Shown in pieces: positions 28,076-37,791 of a stretch of DNA of 64,000 nt; position 1 is the stretch's first letter; every line of letters starts with the position of its first letter. The stretch lies in the NCBI RefSeq assembly GCF_014207635.1, contig NZ_JACHIE010000001.1, forward strand, positions 434,001 to 498,000, written 5' to 3'. Source of the DNA: Acetobacter lovaniensis (GTDB lineage Bacteria; Pseudomonadota; Alphaproteobacteria; Acetobacterales; Acetobacteraceae). The position numbers were made by a program, and so were the translations under genes. The notes beneath the pieces were generated by a model that saw only the letters and a program-made list of their open reading frames with translations, was not told the DNA's origin and made no database searches.

Positions 28076-29524
28076 ATGTCCTTGAAGAACCAGCCCCCGG
28101 CCCAGACAGCCACCACAGCCAATGCCAATGTGCAGTGGGGCGGACGATTTGCGGGTGGACCTTCGGACATCATGCAGGCCATCAACGCCTCCATCAGCTT
28201 TGATAAAGCCTTGTGGAAGCAGGATATTGCAGGCTCTCTGGCCCATGCGGCCATGCTTGCGCATGTGGGCATCATCTCCAAGGACGATGAGGCAGCAATC
28301 CGCAAGGGACTGACCGAAATTGGCGCGGAAATTGCCGCAGGCGACTTCGCCTTTTCCGAAGCGCTGGAAGATATTCACATGAATATCGAAGCCCGCCTGT
28401 CTGAACGGGTGGGAGAAGCTGGCAAGCGCCTGCACACCGCCCGCTCCCGCAATGATCAGGTAGCCACCGACTTCCGCCTGTGGGTGCGTGACGCCATAGA
28501 CGGGCTGGACCAGCAGGTGGCCTCGCTCATGCGCGCACTGGCACAGCGGGCACAGGAACACGCGGCAGACCCCATGCCCGGCTTTACACACCTGCAAACC
28601 GCACAGCCGGTCACCTTTGGCCACCACCTTATGGCTTACGTGGAAATGCTGGCCCGCGACCGGGGCCGTCTGGCCGACACACGCCGCCGCCTGAACGAAT
28701 GCCCACTGGGTTCGGCCGCCCTTGCAGGCACGTCCTTCCCCATTGACCGGGCTATGACGGCCGAACTCCTGCATTTTGACCGCCCGACCGCCAATTCGCT
28801 CGATGCGGTCTCGGATCGGGATTTTGCACTGGAATACCTGTCTGCACTGTCCATTCTGGCCATGCACCTCTCCCGCATGGCGGAGGAAATCGTGATCTGG
28901 TGTTCCTCCCCCTTCTCCTTCATCCGGCTGTCAGACGCGTTTACAACCGGCTCTTCCATCATGCCGCAAAAGCGTAACCCGGATGCAGCCGAGCTGGTTC
29001 GCGCCAAAACAGGCCGCATTAACGGCAGCCTGATCGGGCTGCTGACGGTCATGAAAGGTCTGCCGCTGGCCTATGCCAAGGACATGCAGGAAGACAAGGA
29101 ACCGGTTTTTGCCGCAACCGATGCCGCCGCCCTGTGCCTTGCCGCATGCGATGGCATGGTGCGCGACATGACCGCCAACACCCGGCAGATGCGCGCTCTG
29201 GCTGGCTCGGGCTATTCCACCGCAACCGATATTGCAGACTGGCTGGTACGGGTGCTCAAGGTGCCGTTCCGCACCGCCCACCACGTAACAGGCCGCCTTG
29301 TGGCCCGCGCAGAAGCCCAGAACATTGGTCTGGCAGAACTCACTCTGGCGGAAATGCAGGCCGAAGAGCCGGGCATTACGCAGGACATTTATTCTGTCCT
29401 GAGCGTTGATGCCTCCATAGCCTCGCGCACAAGCCTTGGCGGAACCGCTGCATCCAATGTTATGGCGCAGGCCACCCGCTGGCTGGACGCTCTGGCAGGC
29501 ACCCCCATCCCCACAAAAGGCTGA
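28076..29524 (+). CDS. argH: Argininosuccinate lyase
   Basis: ArgH splits argininosuccinate into arginine and fumarate. The 482-residue protein has [10 protein letters not shown] near the start, the [14 protein letters not shown] region, the [13 protein letters not shown] general-acid block and the superfamily signature [12 protein letters not shown] (about 290-301). A variable N-terminal 18 residues rich in Gln/Ala/Thr precedes the core. It leads the argH-lptM-lysA-DUF4175 unit, a conserved alphaproteobacterial order. Confidence 0.96.
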   Translation: MSLKNQPPAQTATTANANVQWGGRFAGGPSDIMQAINASISFDKALWKQDIAGSLAHAAMLAHVGIISKDDEAAIRKGLTEIGAEIAAGDFAFSEALEDIHMNIEARLSERVGEAGKRLHTARSRNDQVATDFRLWVRDAIDGLDQQVASLMRALAQRAQEHAADPMPGFTHLQTAQPVTFGHHLMAYVEMLARDRGRLADTRRRLNECPLGSAALAGTSFPIDRAMTAELLHFDRPTANSLDAVSDRDFALEYLSALSILAMHLSRMAEEIVIWCSSPFSFIRLSDAFTTGSSIMPQKRNPDAAELVRAKTGRINGSLIGLLTVMKGLPLAYAKDMQEDKEPVFAATDAAALCLAACDGMVRDMTANTRQMRALAGSGYSTATDIADWLVRVLKVPFRTAHHVTGRLVARAEAQNIGLAELTLAEMQAEEPGITQDIYSVLSVDASIASRTSLGGTAASNVMAQATRWLDALAGTPIPTKG

Positions 29525-29528
29525 GCAT

Positions 29529-29669
29529 ATGACCCCCCGCCTGTTCATGGGCCTGTTTCTGGCTACCGTCCTGTGCCTGCCACTGGCCGCCTGTGGCAAA
29601 AAGGGGCCTAATCAGGCTCCGGGTCCACGCGACAAGATTACCTACCCCCTCGTCTATCCACCGGACTGA
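29529..29669 (+). CDS. lptM: LptM-like small lipoprotein
   Basis: A 46-residue lipoprotein between argH and lysA. It has a short signal peptide with the lipobox LAAC followed by the hallmark C-G-K-K-G-P, and ends T-Y-P-x-V-Y-P-P-D. Members of this LptM/YifL family assist maturation of the LPS transporter LptDE in E. coli. The ATG at 29529 lies 4 bases after the argH stop. It is often missed because it is so short. Confidence 0.88.
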   Translation: MTPRLFMGLFLATVLCLPLAACGKKGPNQAPGPRDKITYPLVYPPD

Positions 29670-29785
29670 GCGCAGCCCATGCCGTAACAGGCCAGCCCCC
29701 GTGCGGCACCACCCGGGGTCTGGCCTGCCGTGCAGTGCGCTCACCCATGCTTCCGCCCTTTTTTGTCCAAGGCCCAGTTCGTTTC

Positions 29786-31129
29786 ATGGCTGATTCACCC
29801 GCCTATACCGATGCAGACCCCTCGCTGGCTGAACTGCTGGCAACCCACCCGCACCTGAGCACAGACCCCTTGTGTGGGCTGATGTTTGAGGGCGTGCCCC
29901 TGAACGCCATAGCCGATGCTGTTGGCACCCCATGCTGGGTGCTCGGTGCTGGCACGCTGCGCCAGCGCCTTGCCCGCATGCATACGGCCATGGCCGATGC
30001 GGGGCTGGATGTCAGCATCCATTACGCGGTCAAGGCGAATGACCACCTCTCTGTCCTGTCCCTTATCGGGCAGGAAGGGTATGGGGCGGATATTGTCAGC
30101 GGGGGCGAGCTTGCGCGCACACAAAAGGCGGGCATTGCGGCACAGCGGGTGGTTTTTTCCGGCGTAGGCAAGAGCGATGCGGAGCTGGACTATGCCATTG
30201 GTCTGGGCATTGGCCAGATTAACGTGGAAAGTGCGGAAGAACTGGCCATTATCTCGGCCATTGCAACGCGCCTTGGCAAACAGGCCACCATCACGCTGCG
30301 CATCAACCCCGATGTGGATGCCAAAACCCACGCCAAGATCACCACCGGGCTGGCCGCCAACAAGTTTGGCATTCCGTTTGATAACGCTGCGGCTTTGTAT
30401 GCCCACGCCTTTACCCTGCCGGGCATCAAACCCGTTGGGTTTGCAACGCATATTGGCAGCCAGATTCTCTCCACCGCGCCATACCACGCAGCCTATGCCC
30501 GCGTGGCCGAACTGGTGCGCACCGTGCGTGCCAGTGGCCTAAGCGTGGAGGCCGTAGACTGCGGTGGTGGGCTTGGCATCAGCTACCGCAACGAGGTGGA
30601 GGGCCAGCCGGAAGCTCTGGCAGGCGCCATCCGGGCCGAACTGGGCGGGCTTGGCCTGCGGCTGAGCATAGAGCCGGGGCGCTGGCCCATTGGTCCCGCA
30701 GGTGTGCTGCTGAGCAGCGTTATCCTGCGCAAGGAGGAAGGGCTTCCCAGCCCGTTCCTTGTGCTTGACGCCGCCATGAACGACATGGTCCGCCCCAGCA
30801 TGTATGATGCTTGGCATGGCCTTGTCCCCCTTGCGCCACAGGCCTTCAGCCAGCCTGTCGCACCTACGCATGTTGTTGGCCCGGTCTGCGAAAGTGGTGA
30901 CACGTTTGCGCGCGACCGCCTGCTGCCCCCTCTTGGCCGTGCATCCCGTATAGCCATTCTGGACACGGGCGCTTATGGTGCAGTCATGAGTTCCACCTAC
31001 AACAGCCGCCCTCTGGCCGCGCAGGTTCTGGTAGAAAACGGTCAATGGACAGTGATACGCCGTCGGCAGACACTCGAAGAACTGTGGCAGGATGAAGCCA
31101 TGTCAGCTCCCCCGAACGGAAAAGCCTGA
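29786..31129 (+). CDS. lysA: Diaminopimelate decarboxylase
   Basis: LysA decarboxylates meso-diaminopimelate to lysine with PLP. The 447-residue protein has the PLP lysine in H-Y-A-V-K-A-N-D (near 79-86), G-A-D-I-V-S-G-G-E (near 105), R-I-N-P-D-V-D (near 170), G-G-G-L-G-I, E-P-G-R near 295 and the active-site C-E-S-G-D-T-F-A-R-D near 370. The ATG at 29786 fits the family length; an in-frame start at 29735 would add 17 unlikely residues. Confidence 0.95.
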   Translation: MADSPAYTDADPSLAELLATHPHLSTDPLCGLMFEGVPLNAIADAVGTPCWVLGAGTLRQRLARMHTAMADAGLDVSIHYAVKANDHLSVLSLIGQEGYGADIVSGGELARTQKAGIAAQRVVFSGVGKSDAELDYAIGLGIGQINVESAEELAIISAIATRLGKQATITLRINPDVDAKTHAKITTGLAANKFGIPFDNAAALYAHAFTLPGIKPVGFATHIGSQILSTAPYHAAYARVAELVRTVRASGLSVEAVDCGGGLGISYRNEVEGQPEALAGAIRAELGGLGLRLSIEPGRWPIGPAGVLLSSVILRKEEGLPSPFLVLDAAMNDMVRPSMYDAWHGLVPLAPQAFSQPVAPTHVVGPVCESGDTFARDRLLPPLGRASRIAILDTGAYGAVMSSTYNSRPLAAQVLVENGQWTVIRRRQTLEELWQDEAMSAPPNGKA

Positions 31130-31132
31130 CGC

Positions 31133-33934
31133 ATGCGCGGTCTGAAGCAGGATCTGACCGCATCAACCGCGCAGGACGGCACGCTGGCGGCCCGTCTGGC
31201 CCATGTGCGCCGCCATGCAGCCCTTGTTTTGCACATTGAGCAGCTCTGGCCCGCCCTCCAGCCGACCATGGCCATGCTGGGTGTTTACACGCTGGCGGGC
31301 CTGCTCCGCCTGCCCCAGCACCTGCCCGATGGCCTGCGCCTTGTCAGTGTAGCAGGCTGGCTGAGCCTGTGTGGCTGGCGGCTCCATACCGATCTGGGCC
31401 GCCTGCGCCCCACCACGCCGGAGGACATTGACCGCCGGATCGAGCAGGCATCCGGCCTGCGCAACCGCCCCCTCGCCAGCCTGACAGATACCCCGGCCCC
31501 ACTCCCCCACGCCAGCAATACGCTCCTGTGGCAGGCTCACCGGCAGCGGCTTCTGGCCTCCCTTGGCCAGTTGCGGGCTGGCTGGCCCGACCTTGCACCC
31601 AAAGACCGCACACACCAGCTTGCCGCTGCGGGGCTGGTGCTGGCTCTTGCCGTCGCCAGCGGGGTTGCCGGGTCCTCGGCTCCGGGGCGTATTCTGGCCG
31701 CCTTCATTCCCGGCCGGGATGACCCCGATGTCCCTCTCCCCCACATAGATGCGTGGATTACTCCCCCCGCCTATGCCCCGGACGCTCCGGTTTTTTTAAG
31801 CCCGAACCGCCCTGCCCCCCAGATGCAGGAAGGTGCCCGGCTTACCGTTATTGTTAACGGCATGGCCTCGCACCCCGTGTTGCAAGGCACACACGGCATG
31901 GTGGTACAGGACGCAAAACGCCAGAAACTGGACCCCCATAGCTGGAAGCTGGAAGCCACGCTGACCCATAGCGGCCTGCTCAGGCTAACCGGCCGGGGGC
32001 GCACTCTTGCCAGTTGGTCCATGACCATTCTGCCCGACCTGGCCCCACAGGTTGCCTGGGGCCCATCCCCCGGAGCCCCCGGCAAGGGGGACTGGCATAC
32101 CCGCCTGCCCTACACGGCCAGCCACGCCTATGGCCTGTCAGACATGCAGGTCGTGCTACACGCCGCTCACCCTGCCAGAGAGGCCAACCCCAAGCGGGAA
32201 CTGAGCATTCCCCTGCCTTTAACCGGCCACCCCAAATCGGTTAAAAACGTGATTGTCCCAGACCTGTCGGAAGACCCATGGGCGGGGCAGGATGTGACGG
32301 GGCAGATTGTGGCAACCGCCACCAGCGGGCATCAGGGGCAGAGCGAACCTGCCACGTTCAAACTCGGGAGCAGGGTTTTCCACTCTCCCATTGCCCGCGC
32401 CATTCTGGACGTACGCAGACGTTTTGCGCTGGAACAGGAAAAACGTGACGATACGGCGCAGGATCTGGAAGCACTGGGTGAGGCACCCGGCCCTGTGCGT
32501 GAGCATACGGGCATGTTCCTTAACCTGACCAGCATTGTAGCCCTGCTGGAAAATGCCGACATAGACACCCAGACCGCCCGCACCAGCGCCACCAACCTGC
32601 TATGGGACCTGGCTCTGGACATAGAAGACCGGCGCACGGGCGATAATGCCAGCGCTCAGGCCTCGATTGATGTGCGGGCCGCACAGGCCGATGTCGCCCA
32701 GAAGCTGGCGGACATGAAGCGCAATGGCACCCACGACCAGCAGGCACAGGAAGAGCTGGAACAGAGCCTGAAGGCGCTACAGGACGCCATCGCCCGTAAA
32801 ATGCAGGCTCTGGCCGATAACGCCCTGCGCAACCATACGGCCATCCCCGACCTGCCCGGTTTTTCCGCAGCGGGGAATAAAGCGTTCGATCGGCTGATGA
32901 AGCAGTTACGCGCCGATGCCGCCAATGGCCGCTCGGGCGATGCCATGCAACGCCTGCAGGAAATGGAAAACGCAACCGAGCGCATGCGCAATGCCACACC
33001 GCAGGACCTTGCCGCTCTGGCCCAGCAGCTCCAGGCCCAGCAGAAAGCGCGTGAGCAGGCCGCCGCCCTGCATGACCTGGCAACCAAGGAATCCAGCCTG
33101 CTGGACCATGCCCAGTCCCGGCTGGATGAGCATGTGCGCGCCCTTTCCCAACAACAGCGCGATCTGGCGGATGATGGGGATGGAGAAGCTGCGGAATACG
33201 CCAACCTACCGACATCGGAACTCCTGCGCAGGCTCGGGCTTTCCGCCCCACCCAATATGGGTGAAGGCAGCACAGGCCCGCAGCCCCAGCCCTCATCTGG
33301 CAATGCCCCGCCCCCCTCTGGCCTGCCAGACCCCGCCAAGGCCGAAGCGCAGGCCAGCGCACGCCGCACCGAACGTGCGACCCAGCATGCGCTAGAACAG
33401 GCATTGAGCGAGCTTAAAGATGAGTTCAAGGAGCTAACCGGCAAAACCCCCGATGCATTTGAACAGGCCCGCAAAAGCATGGCTACGGCCCGCAAGGCGC
33501 TGGCTGATGGGGATGATGCCGCAGCCGCCAGTGCTGAGGAAAAAGCACTCGAAGCCCTGCGCCAGAGCCGCAAGCAGATGCAGGACAGCATGAAGGGCAA
33601 TGGCCAGAACACAACGCCCAGCTTTTTGCCCTCCTTTGGGAGGAGTGGCGATGGGTCATCCGGTTCAGGCAATGCGGGAGAAAGCGGGAATGGCCAGCCC
33701 TCCGATACTGCGGGCGAAGGTGGGGACGACGAAGACACAACAGGCAAAGACCCCTTAGGCCGTAAGGAAGGCGAAGGGGCGGACCAGAATACGGACGACA
33801 GCACCCATATTCCCGACACGGTAGCCCGCCAGCGCGCGCGTGAGATTGAGCAGGAACTCCGCCGCCGCGATTCAGACCGAACCCGCCCGCAACAGGAACT
33901 TGAGTATCTGGACCGTCTGCTCAAACCTTTCTGA
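31133..33934 (+). CDS. DUF4175 (TIGR02302) family membrane protein
   Basis: A 933-residue protein of the alphaproteobacterial DUF4175/TIGR02302 family. Two or three hydrophobic helices lie in the first 180 residues (about 40-60, 62-80 and 160-180), followed by a large beta-rich domain with P-x-I-D-A-W-I-T-P-P-A-Y-x-P-x-A-P near 205-222. Residues about 410-900 are helical, rich in Gln/Ala/Lys/Glu and low-complexity Gly/Ser, likely coiled coil. No function is known. It starts 3 bases after lysA stops, the usual context. Confidence 0.88.
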   Translation: MRGLKQDLTASTAQDGTLAARLAHVRRHAALVLHIEQLWPALQPTMAMLGVYTLAGLLRLPQHLPDGLRLVSVAGWLSLCGWRLHTDLGRLRPTTPEDIDRRIEQASGLRNRPLASLTDTPAPLPHASNTLLWQAHRQRLLASLGQLRAGWPDLAPKDRTHQLAAAGLVLALAVASGVAGSSAPGRILAAFIPGRDDPDVPLPHIDAWITPPAYAPDAPVFLSPNRPAPQMQEGARLTVIVNGMASHPVLQGTHGMVVQDAKRQKLDPHSWKLEATLTHSGLLRLTGRGRTLASWSMTILPDLAPQVAWGPSPGAPGKGDWHTRLPYTASHAYGLSDMQVVLHAAHPAREANPKRELSIPLPLTGHPKSVKNVIVPDLSEDPWAGQDVTGQIVATATSGHQGQSEPATFKLGSRVFHSPIARAILDVRRRFALEQEKRDDTAQDLEALGEAPGPVREHTGMFLNLTSIVALLENADIDTQTARTSATNLLWDLALDIEDRRTGDNASAQASIDVRAAQADVAQKLADMKRNGTHDQQAQEELEQSLKALQDAIARKMQALADNALRNHTAIPDLPGFSAAGNKAFDRLMKQLRADAANGRSGDAMQRLQEMENATERMRNATPQDLAALAQQLQAQQKAREQAAALHDLATKESSLLDHAQSRLDEHVRALSQQQRDLADDGDGEAAEYANLPTSELLRRLGLSAPPNMGEGSTGPQPQPSSGNAPPPSGLPDPAKAEAQASARRTERATQHALEQALSELKDEFKELTGKTPDAFEQARKSMATARKALADGDDAAAASAEEKALEALRQSRKQMQDSMKGNGQNTTPSFLPSFGRSGDGSSGSGNAGESGNGQPSDTAGEGGDDEDTTGKDPLGRKEGEGADQNTDDSTHIPDTVARQRAREIEQELRRRDSDRTRPQQELEYLDRLLKPF

Positions 33935-33940
33935 GCAAGT

Positions 33941-33971
33941 GGGCGGCCCCCTGCACCAATATCTGCCGCCC
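33941..33971 (+). terminator. GC-rich hairpin after the DUF4175 gene
   Basis: GGGCGGC (33941-33947) and GCCGCCC (33965-33971) form a 7-bp stem with a 17-base loop just after the stop codon. It lacks a T tract, so termination is only likely by position. Confidence 0.35.
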
Positions 33972-34146
33972 GCACCAATGCCAAACGGCTGGTTATGCCC
34001 CCATAGGGACCCCGCAATGCGCAGGCCCCGCCTATCCGCGCCAAAAGCCGCGTTGCACATAATGGAAAAGAACCGCCACAATGCGGCATAACGGATGGGC
34101 ACAGGGTGCCAGTTGCAAGCCCGCTGCCCCATAAGGGAGAGCCTTC

Positions 34147-35130
34147 ATGTTCGCCATGCGTCTGCACAGCCCGCGCACCCCGCTGCAATGGGAGGAACTG
34201 CCCGACCCCACCCCCGGTCCGGGCCAGATTCGGGTCAAGGTGCTGGCCTGCGGTGTGTGTCGGACCGACCTGCATGTGGTGGATGGAGACTTAACCCACC
34301 CCAAACTGCCCGTAACCCCAGGGCACGAAATTATTGGCCGGGTTGACCTGCTGGGCAGTGGCGTAACCTCCCTTACGGTTGGCCAGCGCGTCGGTATTCC
34401 GTGGCTGGGCCATACCTGTGGGCACTGCTCCTATTGCGCAACAGACCATGAAAACCTGTGTGACCACCCCATTTTTACCGGCTACACGCGCGATGGCGGC
34501 TACGCCACAATGGCCGTGGCCGATGCACATTTTGCATTCCCCATGGGGGAGGAAGGCTCGGACGTCTCCCTCGCCCCCCTGCTCTGCGCAGGGCTAATCG
34601 GGTGGCGCTCCCTTGGCAAAACGGGCAATGCCCAGAAAGTTGGGCTGTATGGCTTTGGGGCAGCAGCCCATATTATTGCGCAGGTGCTGGTATGGCAAAA
34701 GCGCGAGGTTTATGCCTTTACCCGCCCCAATGACACCAAAACGCAGGAGTTTGCCCGCTCGCTCGGCGTAAAATGGGCTGGTGGGTCGGACGCACTCCCC
34801 CCCGAGCAACTGGATGCAGCCATTATTTTTGCCCCTGATGGGGCTCTGGTCCCCGCAGCCCTTAAAACCCTGCGCAAAGGCGGACGTGTAGTGTGCGCCG
34901 GGATTCACATGAGTGAAATCCCCGCTTTTTCCTACGACACGTTATGGGAAGAGCGCGATATTGTCTCTGTTGCCAACCTGACGCGTGAGGACGGGCTGGA
35001 GTTTCTCTCCCTCGCGCCCAAAATTGGCATCCACACCACCACCACGACCTACGCACTCAAGGACGCCAACAAAGCGCTGGATGATTTGCGCCATGGCCGG
35101 TTTGACGGTGCTGCCGTGCTGGTGCCCTAG
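34147..35130 (+). CDS. Zinc-dependent alcohol dehydrogenase
   Basis: A 327-residue medium-chain Zn alcohol dehydrogenase that would oxidise alcohols with NAD(P). Catalytic zinc ligands are in A-C-G-V-C-R-T-D-L-H (Cys near 38) and P-G-H-E-I-I-G (His near 60). The structural-zinc loop has four cysteines in C-G-H-C-x-Y-C-x7-C. The Rossmann loop is V-G-L-Y-G-F-G-A-A-A-H, near 160. It is about 15 residues shorter than typical family members. AAGGGAG lies 8-14 bases before the ATG. The stop overlaps the convergent ArsR gene by 4 bases. Confidence 0.9.
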   Translation: MFAMRLHSPRTPLQWEELPDPTPGPGQIRVKVLACGVCRTDLHVVDGDLTHPKLPVTPGHEIIGRVDLLGSGVTSLTVGQRVGIPWLGHTCGHCSYCATDHENLCDHPIFTGYTRDGGYATMAVADAHFAFPMGEEGSDVSLAPLLCAGLIGWRSLGKTGNAQKVGLYGFGAAAHIIAQVLVWQKREVYAFTRPNDTKTQEFARSLGVKWAGGSDALPPEQLDAAIIFAPDGALVPAALKTLRKGGRVVCAGIHMSEIPAFSYDTLWEERDIVSVANLTREDGLEFLSLAPKIGIHTTTTTYALKDANKALDDLRHGRFDGAAVLVP

Positions 35131-35447
35131 GCGGGCACGTCCTCCACGCTGGCCGCTGCCAGAATGGCCGCCAGCAGACCGGGAAAACGACTTTCCAGCT
35201 CCTGCTCACGCAGGGAGTTCATGTGGGTAACCCCCACCACTTCGGTCCGGACAAGCCCCGCCTTGCGCAGGACCGCAAAGTGATGGGAGACGGAAGATTT
35301 TGGCCGTCCACCCTGCAACGGGGCACAGGGCTGGGGCTGACAGGCCGCAAGCTTGCGTACCACCGCCAGCCGGAACGGGTCGGACAGGGCGTAAAGCAGG
35401 CAGGACAACTGCATATCCTGCGCCAGTGGATGGTCATACTGCTTCAT
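35127..35447 (-). CDS. ArsR/SmtB-family transcriptional regulator
   Basis: A 106-residue winged-helix repressor. The helix-turn-helix is L-S-D-P-F-R-L-A-V-V-R-K-L followed by K-S-S-V-S-H-H-F-A-V-L-R-K-A-G-L-V-R-T. It lacks the metal-binding E-L-C-V-C-D motif of ArsR/CadC, but has cysteines in the recognition region (A-C-Q-P-Q-P-C) and earlier in Q-L-S-C-L, so a redox or electrophile signal is plausible. The ATG at 35447 keeps the 34-bp palindromic operator in the leader. The gene is divergent from an Old Yellow Enzyme, an arrangement like cyeR/cye1 of Corynebacterium glutamicum. Confidence 0.88.
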   Translation of the reverse strand: MKQYDHPLAQDMQLSCLLYALSDPFRLAVVRKLAACQPQPCAPLQGGRPKSSVSHHFAVLRKAGLVRTEVVGVTHMNSLREQELESRFPGLLAAILAAASVEDVPA

Positions 35448-35473
35448 GACAACTACCTGTCCTGCCTCTTCCC

Positions 35474-35501
35474 TTGCTTTACCCATTAGTTCGATTATAG
35501 T
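35474..35501 (+). promoter_or_regulatory. Candidate promoter of the OYE gene
   Basis: TTGCTT (35474-35479) and TATAGT (35496-35501), spaced by 16 bases, could be the -35 and -10 elements for the OYE gene. The -10 lies inside the palindromic operator. On the opposite strand a perfect TATAAT (35499-35494) lies in the same place and could serve the regulator gene. Confidence 0.45.
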
Positions 35502-35514
35502 CGAACTAATGGGT
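35481..35514. promoter_or_regulatory. Perfect palindromic operator between ArsR regulator and OYE
   Basis: ACCCATTAGTTCGA (35481-35494) and TCGAACTAATGGGT (35501-35514) are perfect 14-bp inverted arms with a 6-base centre TTATAG. The element covers the presumed promoter elements of both divergent genes, so binding by the ArsR protein would repress both. The size and symmetry fit a dimeric winged-helix repressor. Confidence 0.75.
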
Positions 35515-35545
35515 AATGATACCCTTTGTAGCAGGAGCACGGTTC

Positions 35546-36637
35546 ATGCCAACGCTTTTCGACTCTTATACCCTCAAAGGCAGTACATTACGCAACCGCA
35601 TTGCTGTCGGCCCCATGTGCCAGTATCAGGCGCAGGACGGCATGCCTAATGACTGGCACAGCGTGCATTACGCCTCGCTCGCCCGTGGTGGGGCCGGGCT
35701 TGTCACGCTTGAGGCCACTGCTGTCTCTCCCGAAGGGCGGATTACCCCCAACTGCCTTGGCCTGTGGAATGATGCACAGGCACAGGCCTATGCTCCCATT
35801 GTTGCCAGTATCCGCAAAACCGGGGCGACACCGGGTATCCAGATCGCCCATGCAGGGCGCAAGGCCAGCGCCAACGTGCCATGGGAAGGGGATGACCATA
35901 TTGCCGCCACCGACCCGCGCGGCTGGCAGCCTATTGGTCCCTCCCCCATTGCCTTTGGTGCCAACCTGCCCCGCGCACCGCATGAAATGACCCTTGAGGA
36001 CATTGAACGCGTTAAAAACGACTTTGTCGCAGCCGCAATACGTGCGCGTGACGTGGGTTTTGAATGGCTGATGCTGCATTTTGCCCATGGCTATCTGGCG
36101 CAGAGCTTCTGGTCCACGCATTCCAACACGCGCACGGACCAGTATGGTGGCCCGGCAGAAAACCGGGGCCGCTTCCTGCTGGAAACATTGGCAGCCGTGC
36201 GCGCCGTCTGGCCCGAAGACCGCCCGCTGACTGCCCGTTTTGGCGTGATTGAATTTGATGGCAACGATGCGCAGACACTGGAGGACTCCATTGCTCTCGT
36301 GCGCAGGATGAAAGAGCATGGGCTGGACTTTATTGATGTCAGCATAGGCTTTTCCACCCCTGACGCCACCATTCCGTGGGGGCCTGGGTTTATGACCCCC
36401 ATAGCCCATAAAGTGCGGCAGGAGGCGGGTTTGCCTGTCACCACATCATGGTACATCAGCGAAGGCCGGCAGGCGGATGCCCTGATCCGTAACGAGGTTG
36501 TGGATGTTGCCACAATCGGCCGCCCGCTGCTGGCCAACCCGCATTGGCCGCATGAGGCAGCGCGTATTCTGCACGCCAAGGACGCAAAAACCATTCTGCC
36601 GCCGTCCTACGCATGGTGGCTCTCACGCTACCAGTAA
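35546..36637 (+). CDS. Old Yellow Enzyme family NADH:flavin oxidoreductase (YqjM type)
   Basis: A 363-residue FMN-dependent ene-reductase of the YqjM/NamA class. It has the diagnostic N-R-I-A-V-G-P-M-C-Q-Y near 16-26, whose Cys tunes flavin potential in this class, the substrate pair H-x-x-H in L-M-L-H-F-A-H-G-Y-L (near 165-175), N-T-R-T-D-Q-Y-G-G and a C-terminal G-R-P-L-L-A-N-P phosphate/FMN site. Such enzymes reduce activated C=C bonds of electrophiles. AGGAG lies about 8 bases before the ATG. Expression is probably controlled by the divergent ArsR protein. Confidence 0.92.
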   Translation: MPTLFDSYTLKGSTLRNRIAVGPMCQYQAQDGMPNDWHSVHYASLARGGAGLVTLEATAVSPEGRITPNCLGLWNDAQAQAYAPIVASIRKTGATPGIQIAHAGRKASANVPWEGDDHIAATDPRGWQPIGPSPIAFGANLPRAPHEMTLEDIERVKNDFVAAAIRARDVGFEWLMLHFAHGYLAQSFWSTHSNTRTDQYGGPAENRGRFLLETLAAVRAVWPEDRPLTARFGVIEFDGNDAQTLEDSIALVRRMKEHGLDFIDVSIGFSTPDATIPWGPGFMTPIAHKVRQEAGLPVTTSWYISEGRQADALIRNEVVDVATIGRPLLANPHWPHEAARILHAKDAKTILPPSYAWWLSRYQ

Positions 36638-36656
36638 CGCGGTTACTGGCCGTATA

Positions 36657-36731
36657 CCCCGCACAGGCCAGACCTGTGCGGGGGTACCGCGTGCTGCCTG
36701 CACAGGATGTGCGCAGTTTACCCGCACATCC
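36657..36731. terminator. Two strong hairpins between convergent OYE and panB
   Basis: The first hairpin is CCCCGCACAGG (36657-36667) with CCTGTGCGGGG (36673-36683), loop CCAGA. The second is GGATGTGCG (36705-36713) with CGCACATCC (36723-36731). Both are perfect. They lie between two convergent stops and probably form a bidirectional terminator, although neither has a clear T run. Confidence 0.55.
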
Positions 36732-36758
36732 CTCCCTCACAAACTGATCGAAGTGGCC

Positions 36759-37577
36759 TTAGTCCGCTTTGGGCATGCCCACGCATTCCGCCGGACCGGG
36801 GAATGTGCGCGTACGCACGGCATGGGCGTAATCAGCCACAGCGCGGTCCACTTCCTGCCCCAGATTAGCAAATTTACGCACAAAACGTGGGGTAAAGTCA
36901 GGGAACAGGCCCAGCATGTCTTCCGCAACCAGAATCTGCCCATCGCACTGGGGCGATGCGCCGATACCAATGGTCAGAATCCCCAGAGCTTCGGTTATGG
37001 CGCGCGAGAGCGGTTCCATTGTGCTCTCGATCACCACGGCAAAGGCTCCGGCTTTTTCCACCGCCAGCGCATCGGCCATAACCTGTTCGGCCTCGCTCCC
37101 ACGCCCGACGGTACGAAACCCACCATGCGCATGCACGGCCTGCGGCTTAAGCCCGATATGCCCGATAACCGGAATCCCCCGCTGGACCAGAAACTCTATG
37201 GCCGGGGCCATTTCCTGCCCGCCTTCAAGTTTGACGCAACCTGCCCCGGTTCTGGCCATAATATCCGCCGCAACGCGGAACGCCTGCTGCGGGCTTTCCT
37301 GATAACTGCCAAAAGGCATATCCACGGCTACGCAGGCCTTCTGGCTACCACGCACCACAGCCTGACCATGGGCGACCATCATATCCACGCTTACGGCCAG
37401 TGTGGACTCCATGCCGTACACCACCATACCCAGCGAATCCCCTACCAGAAGCAGGTCGCAATGCGGGTCCAGCAGGCGGGCCATGGGTGTTGTGTAGGCG
37501 GTCAGGGCGACTACGGGCGTATCCAGCGCCGCCAGAGAACGAGGCGTATGCCGCCGCACTGTTTGGTGTTTGCTCAA
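36759..37577 (-). CDS. panB: 3-methyl-2-oxobutanoate hydroxymethyltransferase (ketopantoate hydroxymethyltransferase)
   Basis: PanB adds a hydroxymethyl group to 2-ketoisovalerate, the first committed step of pantothenate synthesis. The 272-residue TIM barrel has the [11 protein letters not shown] start, metal-binding V-G-D-S-L-G-M-V (near 44-51), V-D-M-P-F-G-S-Y near 84-91, V-K-L-E-G-G near 116-121, [10 protein letters not shown] and [12 protein letters not shown]. All are conserved. No panC follows here. Confidence 0.95.
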   Translation of the reverse strand: MSKHQTVRRHTPRSLAALDTPVVALTAYTTPMARLLDPHCDLLLVGDSLGMVVYGMESTLAVSVDMMVAHGQAVVRGSQKACVAVDMPFGSYQESPQQAFRVAADIMARTGAGCVKLEGGQEMAPAIEFLVQRGIPVIGHIGLKPQAVHAHGGFRTVGRGSEAEQVMADALAVEKAGAFAVVIESTMEPLSRAITEALGILTIGIGASPQCDGQILVAEDMLGLFPDFTPRFVRKFANLGQEVDRAVADYAHAVRTRTFPGPAECVGMPKAD

Positions 37578-37747
37578 GACCTCTACTCCCCGTCACACTT
37601 GGATACCCGGAACCGGATGCAGCTTTTCCCCGAACCCCGGCATATGTCCAGCCCAAATGGCTATAAATCTTTTGCCAATTTCCACCGCCATAAAACCGCA
37701 TAAAGCCCCTTAACCCACCATAGGCAAAGAATAGTTCCCCAAAGCCA

Positions 37748-37776
37748 TTGACAACCCCGGGAACAGGCTTTAGGTG
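37748..37776 (+). promoter_or_regulatory. Candidate promoter of tRNA-Tyr
   Basis: A consensus -35 box TTGACA (37748-37753) is followed after 17 bases by TAGGTG (37771-37776), a weak -10. The tRNA begins 15 bases further on. Confidence 0.5.
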
Positions 37777-37791
37777 AGTGCTCAACAAGTC

